A stretch of DNA of 39,688 bases from JBJXFY01 sp046155815 (GTDB taxonomy: Bacteria > Verrucomicrobiota > Verrucomicrobiia > Limisphaerales > CAIMTB01), in the NCBI GenBank assembly GCA_046155815.1, contig JBJXFY010000210.1, forward strand, positions 1-39,688, written 5' to 3'. Both the position numbers and the translations under genes were made by a program. The notes under the pieces were generated by a model that was not told the origin of the DNA, did not search any database, and worked only from the letters and a program-made list of their open reading frames with translations. Positions 8,642 through 16,538 of this stretch are shown piece by piece. Position 1 is the first letter of the stretch, and each line of letters begins with the position of its first letter.

Positions 8642-8737
8642 ATCCGCAGATGGACGCAGACGGACGCAGATGGAGGTGCCCCAAAGCGCCGGCCCCGCCC
8701 TTCGATGATCTGCGTCGTGCCGCGTTCATCTGTGGAT
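8642..8737. repeat. Long imperfect inverted repeat, each arm built of three 10-base units
   Basis: Left arm 8642-8671 and right arm 8708-8737 are inverted copies matching at 24 of 30 positions, separated by 36 bases. In the left arm CGCAGA recurs at 8645, 8655 and 8665, an exact 10-base period. The element occupies nearly all of the 117-base gap between oppC and oppD. In the operon mRNA it would fold into a long hairpin that could shield the upstream oppABC message or lower oppDF expression (inference). Confidence 0.8.
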
Positions 8738-8748
8738 GAATTCCCGCG

Positions 8749-9639
8749 TCAGTCCTTCGCCGCCCGCACGTCCAGCGCGTCGCGCAGGCCGTCGCCGATG
8801 AAGTTCAGCGAGAACAGCGTGAGCGCGAAGGCGCCGCCCGGGAAGAGCAGCAGCCACGGGTATTCGCGCATCACCTCCGCGCCCTCCTTGATGAGCACGC
8901 CCCATGAGCTGAGCGGCGGCGGCACGCCCAGGCCGAGGAAGCTCAGGAACGCCTCCAGCAGCATCACCATCGGCACGGTGAGCGTGGCGTACACGATGAT
9001 CGGCCCGAGCGCGTTCGGGATCATGTGCCGCACGATGATGACGCGGCGGCGCAGGCCGAGCGCGACGGCCGCCTCGACGAATTCCTGCCGCTTCAGGGCC
9101 ATGACCTGGGCGCGGACGATGCGCGCCATGGTGAGCCACTCGACCGCGCCGATGGCCACGAACAGCAGCCAGAACTGCTGCCCGAAGAAGACCATCAGAA
9201 GGATCACGAAGATCGTGAACGGAATGGCGTACACCAGCTCGACGAAGCGCATCATCGCCGCGTCCAGCTTGCCGCCGACGTAGCCGGCGATGGCGCCGTA
9301 GAGCACGCCGATGACGAGGGACACGGCGGTCGCGAGCAGGCCGACGCTGAGCGAGATGAGGCCGCCGTAGCCCATGCGCGTGAGCAGGTCGCGCCCGAGC
9401 TGGTCCGTGCCGAGCCAGTGGGCGCGGCCGGGCGGGGCGGCGCCGAGGGCGAGGTTCTGCGCCGTGTAGCCGTAGGGGCTGAGCAGCACGGCGGCGAACG
9501 AGCCGAGCGTGACCAGCGCGAGCAGGACGAGGCCGGCCACGGCGAGGCGGTTGCGCCGGAGGCGGTGCCAGGCATCGCGCCCGAGCGAGGAGGGAGCCTC
9601 GGCTTCCTCCGTGAGGGCGGGGGCGGCGGCGGCGTTCAT
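8749..9639 (-). CDS. oppC: Oligopeptide/dipeptide ABC transporter permease, OppC/DppC type
   Basis: 296 residues. A hydrophilic N-terminal tail leads into the first membrane segment (LAVAGLVLLALVTLGSFAAV), followed by the short periplasmic OppC signature HWLGTDQLGRDLLTR. Five further membrane segments follow, with the cytoplasmic EAA-type coupling loop EAAVALGLRRRVIIVRHMIP facing the ATPases. DUF-type N-terminal OppC_N and BPD_transp_1 regions are thus in the usual order. It forms the inner-membrane channel with OppB. The ATG overlaps the oppB stop by four bases. Nothing abnormal was seen in the permease itself. Confidence 0.94.
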   Translation of the reverse strand: MNAAAAPALTEEAEAPSSLGRDAWHRLRRNRLAVAGLVLLALVTLGSFAAVLLSPYGYTAQNLALGAAPPGRAHWLGTDQLGRDLLTRMGYGGLISLSVGLLATAVSLVIGVLYGAIAGYVGGKLDAAMMRFVELVYAIPFTIFVILLMVFFGQQFWLLFVAIGAVEWLTMARIVRAQVMALKRQEFVEAAVALGLRRRVIIVRHMIPNALGPIIVYATLTVPMVMLLEAFLSFLGLGVPPPLSSWGVLIKEGAEVMREYPWLLLFPGGAFALTLFSLNFIGDGLRDALDVRAAKD

Positions 9640-10553
9640 GCGAGGCGCACGCGCGGATTGAGCCAGGCCTGGAGCACGTCCACCACGAGGTTCAGCGCGA
9701 CGATCAGCGTCGCGTAGAGCAGCACGGTGCCGAGGACCATCGTGTAGTCGCGGTTCAGCGCGGACTTCACGAAGAACTGCCCGAGGCCGGGAACGCCGAA
9801 GATCGTCTCGACGACGAAGGAGCCGGTGATCAGGCCCGCCGCGGCCGGACCGAGGAAGGCCACCACCGGCAGCAGCCCGCCGCGCAGCGCGTGGCGGAGG
9901 AGCACGCGCGCCTCGGAGGCGCCCTTGGCCCGCGCGGTGCGGATGAAGTCCTGCGACAGCACCTCGAGCATCCCGCCGCGGGTGAGGCGCGCGACGTAGG
10001 CGGCGTAGTACCCGCCGAGCGTGAGCGCGGGCAGCACGCGGTCGCTCCACGCGTACCAGCCCCACGAGTTGAACCAGCCGAGGGTCAGGGCGAAGACCAG
10101 CACCAGCAGCGGCCCGAGCACGAAGGTCGGCAGGCAGAGGCCCAGCGTGGCGAGCGACATGGGCACGAAGTCCAGCGCCGTGTTGCGCCGCAGCGCGGCG
10201 AGCAGCCCGGCCCCGAGACCCAGCACCAGCGCCACCAGCAGCGCCCACGCGCCCAGCTCCAGCGACACGGGGAAGGCGTCGGCAATCAGCTCATTGACGG
10301 TGTGGGTGTGGAACTTGAACGACGGCCCGAGGTCCCCCCGCAACAGGTCGCCCATGTAGGCCAGGTATTGCCACCCCAGCGGCTGGTCGAGGCCGTACTG
10401 GCGCTCGAGGTTCAACTGGATTTCCGGCGTGACGGCGCGCTCGGCGGAGAAGGGGCCGCCCGGCGCCAGGCGGACCATGAAGAACGTGACGGTGGCGATG
10501 AGCAGCAGCAGCGGGATCGTCTCGAGCAGGCGGCGGACGAGGAAGCGCAGCAT
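9636..10553 (-). CDS. oppB: Oligopeptide/dipeptide ABC transporter permease, OppB/DppB type
   Basis: 305 residues, the normal length. It begins with the typical first helix MLRFLVRRLLETIPLLLLIA, then the periplasmic segment with LERQYGLDQPLGWQYLAYM and LRGDLGPSF found in OppB/DppB/NikB. The coupling loop reads RTARAKGASEARVLLRHALR. The C-terminal helices include FVVETIFGVPGLGQF, highly conserved in the family. It starts six bases after the oppA stop and overlaps oppC by four bases. Confidence 0.95.
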   Translation of the reverse strand: MLRFLVRRLLETIPLLLLIATVTFFMVRLAPGGPFSAERAVTPEIQLNLERQYGLDQPLGWQYLAYMGDLLRGDLGPSFKFHTHTVNELIADAFPVSLELGAWALLVALVLGLGAGLLAALRRNTALDFVPMSLATLGLCLPTFVLGPLLVLVFALTLGWFNSWGWYAWSDRVLPALTLGGYYAAYVARLTRGGMLEVLSQDFIRTARAKGASEARVLLRHALRGGLLPVVAFLGPAAAGLITGSFVVETIFGVPGLGQFFVKSALNRDYTMVLGTVLLYATLIVALNLVVDVLQAWLNPRVRLA

Positions 10554-10559
10554 GGCGGC

Positions 10560-12206
10560 TCAGTCGCGGCGCGTGAGCGGCGTCCCCACGTCGAACGACG
10601 CGCCGTGGAAATTGTAGAGATTGTGCAGGTTCGGGTGCCAGTCCCGCAGCGCCGGATGGACGAGGGCCGCCTTCACGTAGAAGTAGATCGGGATCACCGG
10701 CAGCTCCGCCACCAGCACGGCCTCGGCCTCGGCCATGATGCGCCGGCGCTCCGCGGGGTCGGCCGTGGCGGCGGCGCGGGCGATGAGGACGTCATAGCGC
10801 GGGCTGCCCCAGCCGGTCTTGTTGTTGCCGTCGCCGGTCTTCCAGAGATCGAGGAAGGTATTGGGGTCCACGTAGTCGCCGATCCAGCCGGCACGCGAGA
10901 AGTCGTAGTTCATCGTGCGCTCGTTATCGAGGTACACCTTCCACTCGGTGTTCGCGAGCGTGACGCGGATGCCGAGGTGTTTCCGCCACATCTCCTGGAT
11001 GGCCTCGGCGATGGCCCGGTGCTTCTCCGAGGTATTGAAGTTGAGGGCGAACTCCGGAAAGCCCCGGCCCTCCGGGAAGCCCGCCTCGGCCAGCAGCCGC
11101 TGCGCCTCGGCCACGTCCTTGCCCGCGGCGAACGGCGGCGAGGTGTACCCGGCCATCCCCGGCGGCACCATGTGGTAGGCGGGCAGGGAGCCGTCGCGCA
11201 GCACGTTCTCGCACAGCGCCTCGCGGTCAATGGCCAGCGCGAGGGCGCGGCGCACGCGGGGATCCTGGAGCGGCCCGCGCGTGGTGTTCACGCGGTAGAA
11301 GTAGGTGCCGAGGTACGGGTCAATGCGCAGCTCGGCCGGGCGGTTTTCCCGCCACCAGTCCAGCTTCGCCCGCGGCACCTCGTAGGTCACGTGCAGCAGC
11401 CCGGAGCGGAAGGCCGTCTCCTCCGTGTCCAGCGAGCTGATGGGGAAGTAGCGGATTTCGTTCAGCTTCACGTGCGCGGCGTCCCAGTAGCGGGGGTTCT
11501 TCCTCAGGATGACGTGCCGGCCGATGCGCCACTCGTGGAAGGTGAAAGGGCCGTTGCCCACGAAGTTCTCCGGCCGCGTCCAGCGCGTGCCCTTGCGCGC
11601 CTCCCCGCCGAACTTCGCCACCGTCGGCATGTGCACCGGATACCAAGTGTAGTGGTACCCGATCATGCCGAGGAAGTAGGGCGTCGGCGCGTTCAGGCGG
11701 ATGCGGTAGGTGTGCGGGTCGGGCGCCTCGAAGCCGACCTCGGCGAAGTTCGTGATCCGCCCGGTGTAATACGCCTCCGCGTTCGTGACCACGAACATCA
11801 TCCCGGCGTACTGGCAGCCCAGCGCGGGCGTGAGCACGCGGCGGTGGGACTGGAGGAAGTCCAGCGACGTGACGGGATCGCCGTTGGACCAGCGGGCATC
11901 CTTGCGCAGGTGGAAGGTGTACACCCGACCGTCCGGCGAGACCTCCCAGCGCTCCGCCGCTCCGGGCTGCGGCGAAAGGTCGCGCGTGTCCAGGCGCACG
12001 AGGCCCTCGAGCAGGCCGTCAATCACGTTGTGCTCCGGGATGCCCGTCACCGCGTGCGGGTCCACGTCCGTGAGGTCGTCCCCGTTGCCGATGAGCAGCA
12101 CGCCCTCGCGCGCGGCGCGGTCAGCCATGCGCTCGCTCTCGCCGCAGCCGGCCAGGAGCGCGGCGGCGGCGAGCGCGGCCAGCGCAGGGAGGCGGCGGAC
12201 GTTCAC
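10560..12206 (-). CDS. oppA: Peptide/dipeptide-binding lipoprotein of the ABC transporter (SBP_bac_5), OppA/DppA-like
   Basis: 548 residues from a GTG chosen because it gives a clean lipoprotein signal: VNVRRLPALAALAAAALLAGC, with the lipobox LAGC and Cys21 as the lipidation site. An in-frame TTG at 12240-12242 would add 12 residues. The mature part is a typical family-5 solute-binding protein: GDDLTDVDPHAVTG, EGLVRLD, YTFHLRKDARWSNGDPVT, NGPFTFHEW, DPRVRRALALAIDRE, YVDPNTFLDLW and IPIYFYVKAALV occur in the standard order. It is probably tethered to the inner membrane and delivers oligopeptides or similar ligands to OppBC. First gene of the operon; it is divergent from the CxxC protein at 12386. 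No clear Shine-Dalgarno is visible. Confidence 0.92.
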   Translation of the reverse strand: MNVRRLPALAALAAAALLAGCGESERMADRAAREGVLLIGNGDDLTDVDPHAVTGIPEHNVIDGLLEGLVRLDTRDLSPQPGAAERWEVSPDGRVYTFHLRKDARWSNGDPVTSLDFLQSHRRVLTPALGCQYAGMMFVVTNAEAYYTGRITNFAEVGFEAPDPHTYRIRLNAPTPYFLGMIGYHYTWYPVHMPTVAKFGGEARKGTRWTRPENFVGNGPFTFHEWRIGRHVILRKNPRYWDAAHVKLNEIRYFPISSLDTEETAFRSGLLHVTYEVPRAKLDWWRENRPAELRIDPYLGTYFYRVNTTRGPLQDPRVRRALALAIDREALCENVLRDGSLPAYHMVPPGMAGYTSPPFAAGKDVAEAQRLLAEAGFPEGRGFPEFALNFNTSEKHRAIAEAIQEMWRKHLGIRVTLANTEWKVYLDNERTMNYDFSRAGWIGDYVDPNTFLDLWKTGDGNNKTGWGSPRYDVLIARAAATADPAERRRIMAEAEAVLVAELPVIPIYFYVKAALVHPALRDWHPNLHNLYNFHGASFDVGTPLTRRD

Positions 12207-12263
12207 GACCGCCACACTGTTCGCGGCGATGCCAACCGTCAAACCGCCGGGGCGGAATGCGCC

Positions 12264-12299
12264 GCCCGCCCCGCGGCTCGCCGGAAAGCCGGGGCGGGC
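12264..12299. repeat. GC-rich inverted repeat in the divergent oppA / 12386 promoter region
   Basis: The arms GCCCGCCCCG (12264-12273) and CGGGGCGGGC (12290-12299) are perfect 10-base complements around a 16-base loop. It lies about 58 bases upstream of the oppA GTG and 87 bases upstream of the start at 12386. There is no T-run on either side, so it does not look like an intrinsic terminator. It could be an operator or a structural element. Confidence 0.5.
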
Positions 12300-12385
12300 C
12301 GGCGGTGGCCGGGCTTGTTCCGGGTCAAGCCGCCGCCGTCCTGGGCGTTGACTCAGCGGTGGCCGGCCGGAAGCTTCGCGCCGTG

Positions 12386-12769
12386 ATGCGGCGCGCCGCC
12401 CAGTGGACCGTGGCGATGGTGCTGGCCCTTTCCTTGGGCCTGCACTGGGCCGTGCTCCAGACGGCCGCGTGGGCGGGCATGCTGGCCTCCTATTCCCGCC
12501 AGACCTCCTTCGCCGAGGCCGTCGCGTGGACCTTCGACGGCCAGCACCCCTGCCGCGTCTGCAAACTGGTCGAGGCCGGCCGATCCGCCGGCGGGGAGCA
12601 GCCGCTCGCGCCGGTGCGAACCTTCAAGCTCGATCCGGCCACGCCGGCTTCCGCAGCCACCGAAGCCATGGTCCCGGCCACCGAGCCGGAAGCCGGTTCC
12701 TTCCCGTGGCCGGCCGTCTGGACCGCCCGCACCGAGACTCCGCCCGTCCCGCCGCCCCGTTTCGCCTGA
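12386..12769 (+). CDS. Small exported or membrane-anchored protein with a CxxC motif, function unknown
   Basis: 127 residues. An N-terminal hydrophobic segment (WTVAMVLALSLGLHWAVLQT) after a short basic start indicates export or a membrane anchor. It is followed by ASYSRQTSFAEAVAWTFDGQ and the motif HPCRVCKLVE with a CxxC pair near residue 50. The C-terminal half is rich in Pro, Ala and Thr. CxxC next to His suggests metal or heme binding or a redox role, but no family was recognised with confidence. The ATG was chosen because the signal begins directly after it; a GTG one codon upstream is equally possible. It lies 227 bases ahead of a His-rich secreted protein on the same strand. Confidence 0.72.
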   Translation: MRRAAQWTVAMVLALSLGLHWAVLQTAAWAGMLASYSRQTSFAEAVAWTFDGQHPCRVCKLVEAGRSAGGEQPLAPVRTFKLDPATPASAATEAMVPATEPEAGSFPWPAVWTARTETPPVPPPRFA

Positions 12770-12772
12770 CCC

Positions 12773-12868
12773 GCCGCGCCGCCTTGGCGGCGCGGCCCTT
12801 CCCCCCGGCCGGCCGCGCCTGCGGCCGGTGATGTCAGGTTCCGAAACCCGCCGCCGCACTTCGGCGGC
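12773..12868. repeat. Cluster of three GC-rich hairpins between the CxxC protein and the His-rich protein
   Basis: Three perfect inverted repeats follow each other: GCCGCGCCGCC (12773-12783) with GGCGGCGCGGC (12786-12796); CCGGCCGC (12809-12816) with GCGGCCGG (12821-12828); GCCGCCG (12850-12856) with CGGCGGC (12862-12868). None is followed by a T-run. They begin three bases after the stop at 12769 and leave about 145 bases before the next start. They could act as a Rho-independent-like block, an mRNA stabiliser, or part of a structured leader of the next gene. Confidence 0.5.
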
Positions 12869-13014
12869 ATCCGTCCGCAATCCCAGTCCCTTCGTATCCG
12901 AAAAGGCCGGCGCGCGCAGGTCATGGCGCTGCCCGTTCCGGCCTTCGCCCCCGCCGCCGCATCGGCGATGCGGTGGCGGATGAAATCTCAGCCGCCATGT
13001 CAACCCGAACCACC

Positions 13015-13908
13015 ATGTCCATCCTCCTGAACTCACCCCCCGTCGCCTCCCATCCCTTCCCGTGCCACGTCGCGCGCCGCCTGCCGGCGGTGCTGACGGC
13101 GCTGCTCCTGCTCGCCGGCCGGGCCGGCGCGCACGACACCTTGCTGACCAACGTCCCCATGCAGGGGCCCATGATCCACGTGGGCTTCGAGTACCACGCG
13201 GCGCACCAGGCGCTGCATGTCCACCTCGACCCCGGCGTGCCCGCGCTGACTCCCCTCGCCCTCAGCCATCCGGACGCGATGTTCGCGGCGGACGCCCCGT
13301 GGCGCGCCTACCTGGACCCGCACACGCTCGGCTGGGCCTTCAACCGCCAGTACGGTTTCGTCGTGGGCGGCGATTCGGACCCGCTGCCGGCGGGGAGCGC
13401 GATCTGGATCCGCCAGATCTCCGCTACGCCCGGCCTGCAGGTCTTCCGCTACCGGCCGGCTGGTCCCGCGACGTGGGCGCCGATGTTCGGCTCGGACGGC
13501 TCGACGAACGTCTTCGAGTGGAGCCTGACCATGTTCCATCCCGCGTACGCCTGCCCGCCCGACGGCGGCCCGCACGAGGCCGCATATGAGGCGTTCCTGG
13601 TGAATCCGGCCACGGGCGAGCCGGTGGCCGGCGTCGTGCCGGCCGCGTTCACGCTGAAGTGGACGGTGGCCGGACAGGCCACCGGTCCCGAGCTGGCCAT
13701 CGCGCACAAGGTTGCCCTCACCTGGGCAGCCGACGGCACGAACCACGTCGTCCAGTGGTCGCCGGCCGCCACGGGCGCGCCGTGGACCACGCTGACGAAC
13801 ACGCCGGGCGTGCTCGACGGCCGGCTCACGATCCTGGTCGCGCCGGACAAGGAGGCCGGGTTCTTCCGGCTCGCGCCCATGGACGGCGGGCATCACCGCG
13901 GCCACTGA
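13015..13908 (+). CDS. Secreted His-rich protein with C-terminal FFRL-type domain, function unknown
   Basis: 297 residues. A long signal peptide ends near LLLLAGRAGA, and the mature protein would begin HDTLLTNVP. The front part is His-rich (MIHVGFEYHAAHQALHVHLD, TMFHPAYACP), recalling secreted proteins that begin with H-V-(D/G) and H-V-H patterns and have been tied to zinc homeostasis in other phyla (choice-of-anchor M / all3515-like); this is a resemblance only. The last ~60 residues (VALTWAADG ... W ... GFFRLAP) match a small beta-domain that ends many Verrucomicrobiota secreted proteins and also ends the protein at 14705-16474. The tail GGHHRGH adds more His. Start: an alternative ATG at 12997 would make the signal peptide six residues longer. 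Ten bases separate it from the pseudopilin gene. Confidence 0.75.
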   Translation: MSILLNSPPVASHPFPCHVARRLPAVLTALLLLAGRAGAHDTLLTNVPMQGPMIHVGFEYHAAHQALHVHLDPGVPALTPLALSHPDAMFAADAPWRAYLDPHTLGWAFNRQYGFVVGGDSDPLPAGSAIWIRQISATPGLQVFRYRPAGPATWAPMFGSDGSTNVFEWSLTMFHPAYACPPDGGPHEAAYEAFLVNPATGEPVAGVVPAAFTLKWTVAGQATGPELAIAHKVALTWAADGTNHVVQWSPAATGAPWTTLTNTPGVLDGRLTILVAPDKEAGFFRLAPMDGGHHRGH

Positions 13909-13918
13909 CCAACCGGCC

Positions 13919-14626
13919 GTGCGGATTCCTGCATCATCTCGCGTTCCGGCCGGCCCGGCCCCGTGTGGGTTCGGGTCGGCCCGGGGCTTCACGCTGATCG
14001 AGCTGCTGGTCGTCATCGCGATCATCGCCCTTGTCGCCAGCCTGCTCCTGCCGGCGCTTGGGCGGGCGCGGGAGAAAGCCCGGGCGGCGACCTGCCTCAA
14101 CCACGTCCGGCAGGTCGGACTGGCCCTGCAGCTTTACGTCGATGATCATGGCGACGAGCCGCCGCGCAGCCAGCACTCGGCAGCGGCGCACGGCGTGAGG
14201 CCGTGGGGCGTCACGCTGCGCCCGTACCTCGGCCTGTCGGCGGAGCCGGAGCGCGGCGGCCCGCGCGGCGGCGTGTTCCGCTGCCCGGCCGACCGGCGGA
14301 CCAACGGCTGGAGCTACGGTCTGAACGTCTATTTCGAGCTCGACCCGGAGCACGACGACTACCCCGGCCGCCCGGCGACGTGGCGGCGTCTCAGCCTCAT
14401 CCCCCAACCCTCCGACACCGTCTGGCTGGGTGAAGCCGCCGGGTCCGTGGACCATCTGATGGCCCATTTCTGGGTCGAGGACGGCCCGGTCGAGGTGGCG
14501 ACCAACCGCCATGGCCGCGTCAGCCTCCATGGCCATGTCGACGGCCACGCCGCCGCGCGACGCTTCACCGACACCTTCCGGCCCTCGGCGGGTGTGGACT
14601 GGTGGAATCCCGCCCGCGATCCTTGA
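13919..14626 (+). CDS. Type II secretion-like pseudopilin (prepilin N-terminal cleavage/methylation domain)
   Basis: 235 residues from a GTG. A 21-residue leader ends in Gly before the prepilin peptidase site: SARG then FTLIELLVVIAIIALVASLL with Glu at mature position 5. The rest has the body common in PVC-group pseudopilins: ATCLNHVRQVGLALQLYVDD, FRCPADRR, WSYGLNVYFELD and a C-terminal HGHVDGHAAARRF, equivalent to the H(x)nDGH motif of these proteins. Such proteins are numerous in Verrucomicrobiota and Planctomycetota and rarely have assigned functions. It lies ten bases after the His-rich secreted protein, so the two are probably co-transcribed. Confidence 0.88.
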   Translation: MRIPASSRVPAGPAPCGFGSARGFTLIELLVVIAIIALVASLLLPALGRAREKARAATCLNHVRQVGLALQLYVDDHGDEPPRSQHSAAAHGVRPWGVTLRPYLGLSAEPERGGPRGGVFRCPADRRTNGWSYGLNVYFELDPEHDDYPGRPATWRRLSLIPQPSDTVWLGEAAGSVDHLMAHFWVEDGPVEVATNRHGRVSLHGHVDGHAAARRFTDTFRPSAGVDWWNPARDP

Positions 14627-14704
14627 ACCATCCGCCGGTCTCGTTACCGGCGTCCGCCCCGCTCCGTCCGACGTACCTTCCCAAACTTGGACCTATCACT
14701 GCCC

Positions 14705-16474
14705 ATGAATCCGAAGCTTCTGCCCGCCCTGGCCGCCGTCCTGCTGGCCGGCCCCGCATGGGGTCGCGGCCTTGAACTCACCGTCAACTCCGTCGGCAAC
14801 GACAACACGCCCGACGCCCGCCTCACCTTGGTCGAGGCGCTCCTGCTGGCCAGCGATTCCCTCGGCCGGCCCGTGTCCGCCGGCGAGTCGGCCCTCATCC
14901 TCGAGGACATCTCCGGCGAGGAGCTGGAGATCCGCTTCGCCGTTCCGGGCGCCGGGCCGCACTTCATCGCCGCGCCGCCGGGTGGCTTTCCGCCACTGGT
15001 CACGCTGGACTTCACGCGGACGCTGATCGACGGCTACTCCCAGCCCGGCACCCTGCCGAACACCGGGCCGGTAGGGGGCACGAACAACGCCGTGCTCAAG
15101 CTGGTGCTCGACTGCCGCGTGCTCGCCGCCGACCCGGTCACGGGCGAGACGCCGGACTATTCCCTGCGCCTCGTCGGCCCGGACATCCATGTCCGCGGCT
15201 TCTCGGTCCTCGCCAGTCAGGACTCGCCGAACTACGGCGTGTACTTCAGCGACGGCGCGGCCGGCGGGCAGGTGAGCGGCTGCTGGTTCGGCCTCTCGCC
15301 GGACCAGACGATCCTCTCCGGCGGCGAGGTCGCCATCGCGGCCTACGGCACGGAGGGCGGGCACGTCTTCGGCTCGGACGGCAACGGCGTGGACGACCTG
15401 GCCGAGGTCAACGTCATCGTCGCCCAGGCCATCGGCGGGCAGTTCGAGGACACCAAGGACATCCATGTGCAGGACAACCTCATCGGCGTGCTGCCGGACG
15501 GGAGGACGCTGCCGCCGGAGGACATCCGCGACGCGCTCGAGGGCGACGCCGTGGAGGGCGCGGGCCTCGCCGGCACGATCACGCTGCGACGGAACGTCAT
15601 CGGCGGGATGCGCGGCGATGTGGTGGAGTTCTACGGTCCGGCGGAACGGCTCGTCATCCAAGGCAACTGGATCGGCGTCGCCGCCGACGGCGTCACCCCG
15701 CTGCCCAACGGCAACTTCCTCCGCGTGCAGGCCGTGCAGGCCGTCGTCGGCGCGGAGGCGGACGCGCCCACGGGCTCCGCGCTGTCCAACCGCATCCACA
15801 ACCATTCCGGCTACCTCTTCCGCCACACGCGGCCGGACACGCGGATCGAGCACCGCGGAAATCATCTTGTCGGCAACACCGGGCCGTACTTCGAGCTGCT
15901 GGAGAACTCCCTCGCCGGCCTGCGCCTCGGCCGCGACACGGATCTCGCGCCCGTGCTCGCGACGAACTCCACGCGCCAGCTCCTGCGCGGCACCGTGCTG
16001 CTCAGCGGTCCCGGCACGAACGGCCTCACCGCCGCCGTCGTGGACGTGCACCTCGCCGAGCCGGGGCCGGCCCCGGAGCATCCGGTCATCGGCCTGCGCC
16101 TCGCGACGTTCCTCGAAGGTGGCCTGGCGGACCTGGATCCGCTGCCCGGCGCGTTCGCCTTCGACCTGACGGACGTGGCGGGAATCAACTTGGCCGCGCA
16201 CCTCGTCGTGACGAGCACGCTCAGCGAAGATTCGGGCACGGACACCTCGCCCTTCTCGAACCTGCTGGCGCTCCCGCCCGAAGCCCCCAGCCTCGCCATC
16301 GCTCGTGACGGCGACGAAGTCGTGCTGACCTGGAGCGATCCGGCTTACGGCGCGCAGTTCCTCTTCGGCAACCTCGCCGACCCGAACGGCTGGTCGGACA
16401 TCCCCGGCGATTCGCCCCGGCGCGCGCCGCTGTCACTCAGCCAGGCCGCGTTCTTCCGGCTGAAGAAGCGGTGA
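14705..16474 (+). CDS. Secreted right-handed parallel beta-helix protein with C-terminal FFRL-type domain
   Basis: 589 residues. The signal peptide is MNPKLLPALAAVLLAGPAWG. The N-terminus (LELTVNSVGNDNTPDARLTL) resembles the CSLREA-type entry to beta-helix proteins. The middle has repeated turns built on NxIGxxxDG: VSGCWFGLSPD, IHVQDNLIGVLPDG, ITLRRNVIGGMRGD, LVIQGNWIGVAADG and IEHRGNHLVGN. The last ~60 residues form a small beta-domain (VVLTWSDPAYG ... W ... AAFFRLKKR) like that of the 13015-13908 protein. Such helices usually bind or cleave polysaccharide or act as surface adhesins; no catalytic site was identified. It is 78 bases after the pseudopilin on the same strand. A TTG six codons upstream is an alternative start but would spoil the signal peptide. 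Confidence 0.85.
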   Translation: MNPKLLPALAAVLLAGPAWGRGLELTVNSVGNDNTPDARLTLVEALLLASDSLGRPVSAGESALILEDISGEELEIRFAVPGAGPHFIAAPPGGFPPLVTLDFTRTLIDGYSQPGTLPNTGPVGGTNNAVLKLVLDCRVLAADPVTGETPDYSLRLVGPDIHVRGFSVLASQDSPNYGVYFSDGAAGGQVSGCWFGLSPDQTILSGGEVAIAAYGTEGGHVFGSDGNGVDDLAEVNVIVAQAIGGQFEDTKDIHVQDNLIGVLPDGRTLPPEDIRDALEGDAVEGAGLAGTITLRRNVIGGMRGDVVEFYGPAERLVIQGNWIGVAADGVTPLPNGNFLRVQAVQAVVGAEADAPTGSALSNRIHNHSGYLFRHTRPDTRIEHRGNHLVGNTGPYFELLENSLAGLRLGRDTDLAPVLATNSTRQLLRGTVLLSGPGTNGLTAAVVDVHLAEPGPAPEHPVIGLRLATFLEGGLADLDPLPGAFAFDLTDVAGINLAAHLVVTSTLSEDSGTDTSPFSNLLALPPEAPSLAIARDGDEVVLTWSDPAYGAQFLFGNLADPNGWSDIPGDSPRRAPLSLSQAAFFRLKKR

Positions 16475-16538
16475 GTTCCCGGAGCGCCGGCCATACAAGC
16501 CGTTTGGCTTTTCACTGGAGACCCCGCAGCGTGCCGTC

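Noticed and set aside
9891..12386. An 831-codon plus-strand open frame opposite oppA and oppB.
   Set aside because: It is a shadow of oppBA on the other strand, with low-complexity composition and no recognisable domains.
12830..12985. A 51-codon frame (MSGSETRRRT...) in the gap between the CxxC protein and the His-rich protein.
   Set aside because: It has no ribosome-binding site, a random-looking Arg/Pro-rich composition, and overlaps a hairpin cluster.
12207..12996. A Zur-like or B12-riboswitch-like control element near the CxxC / His-rich genes.
   Set aside because: No AT-rich Zur-type dyad and no B12-box pattern is visible in either gap; only GC hairpins are seen.
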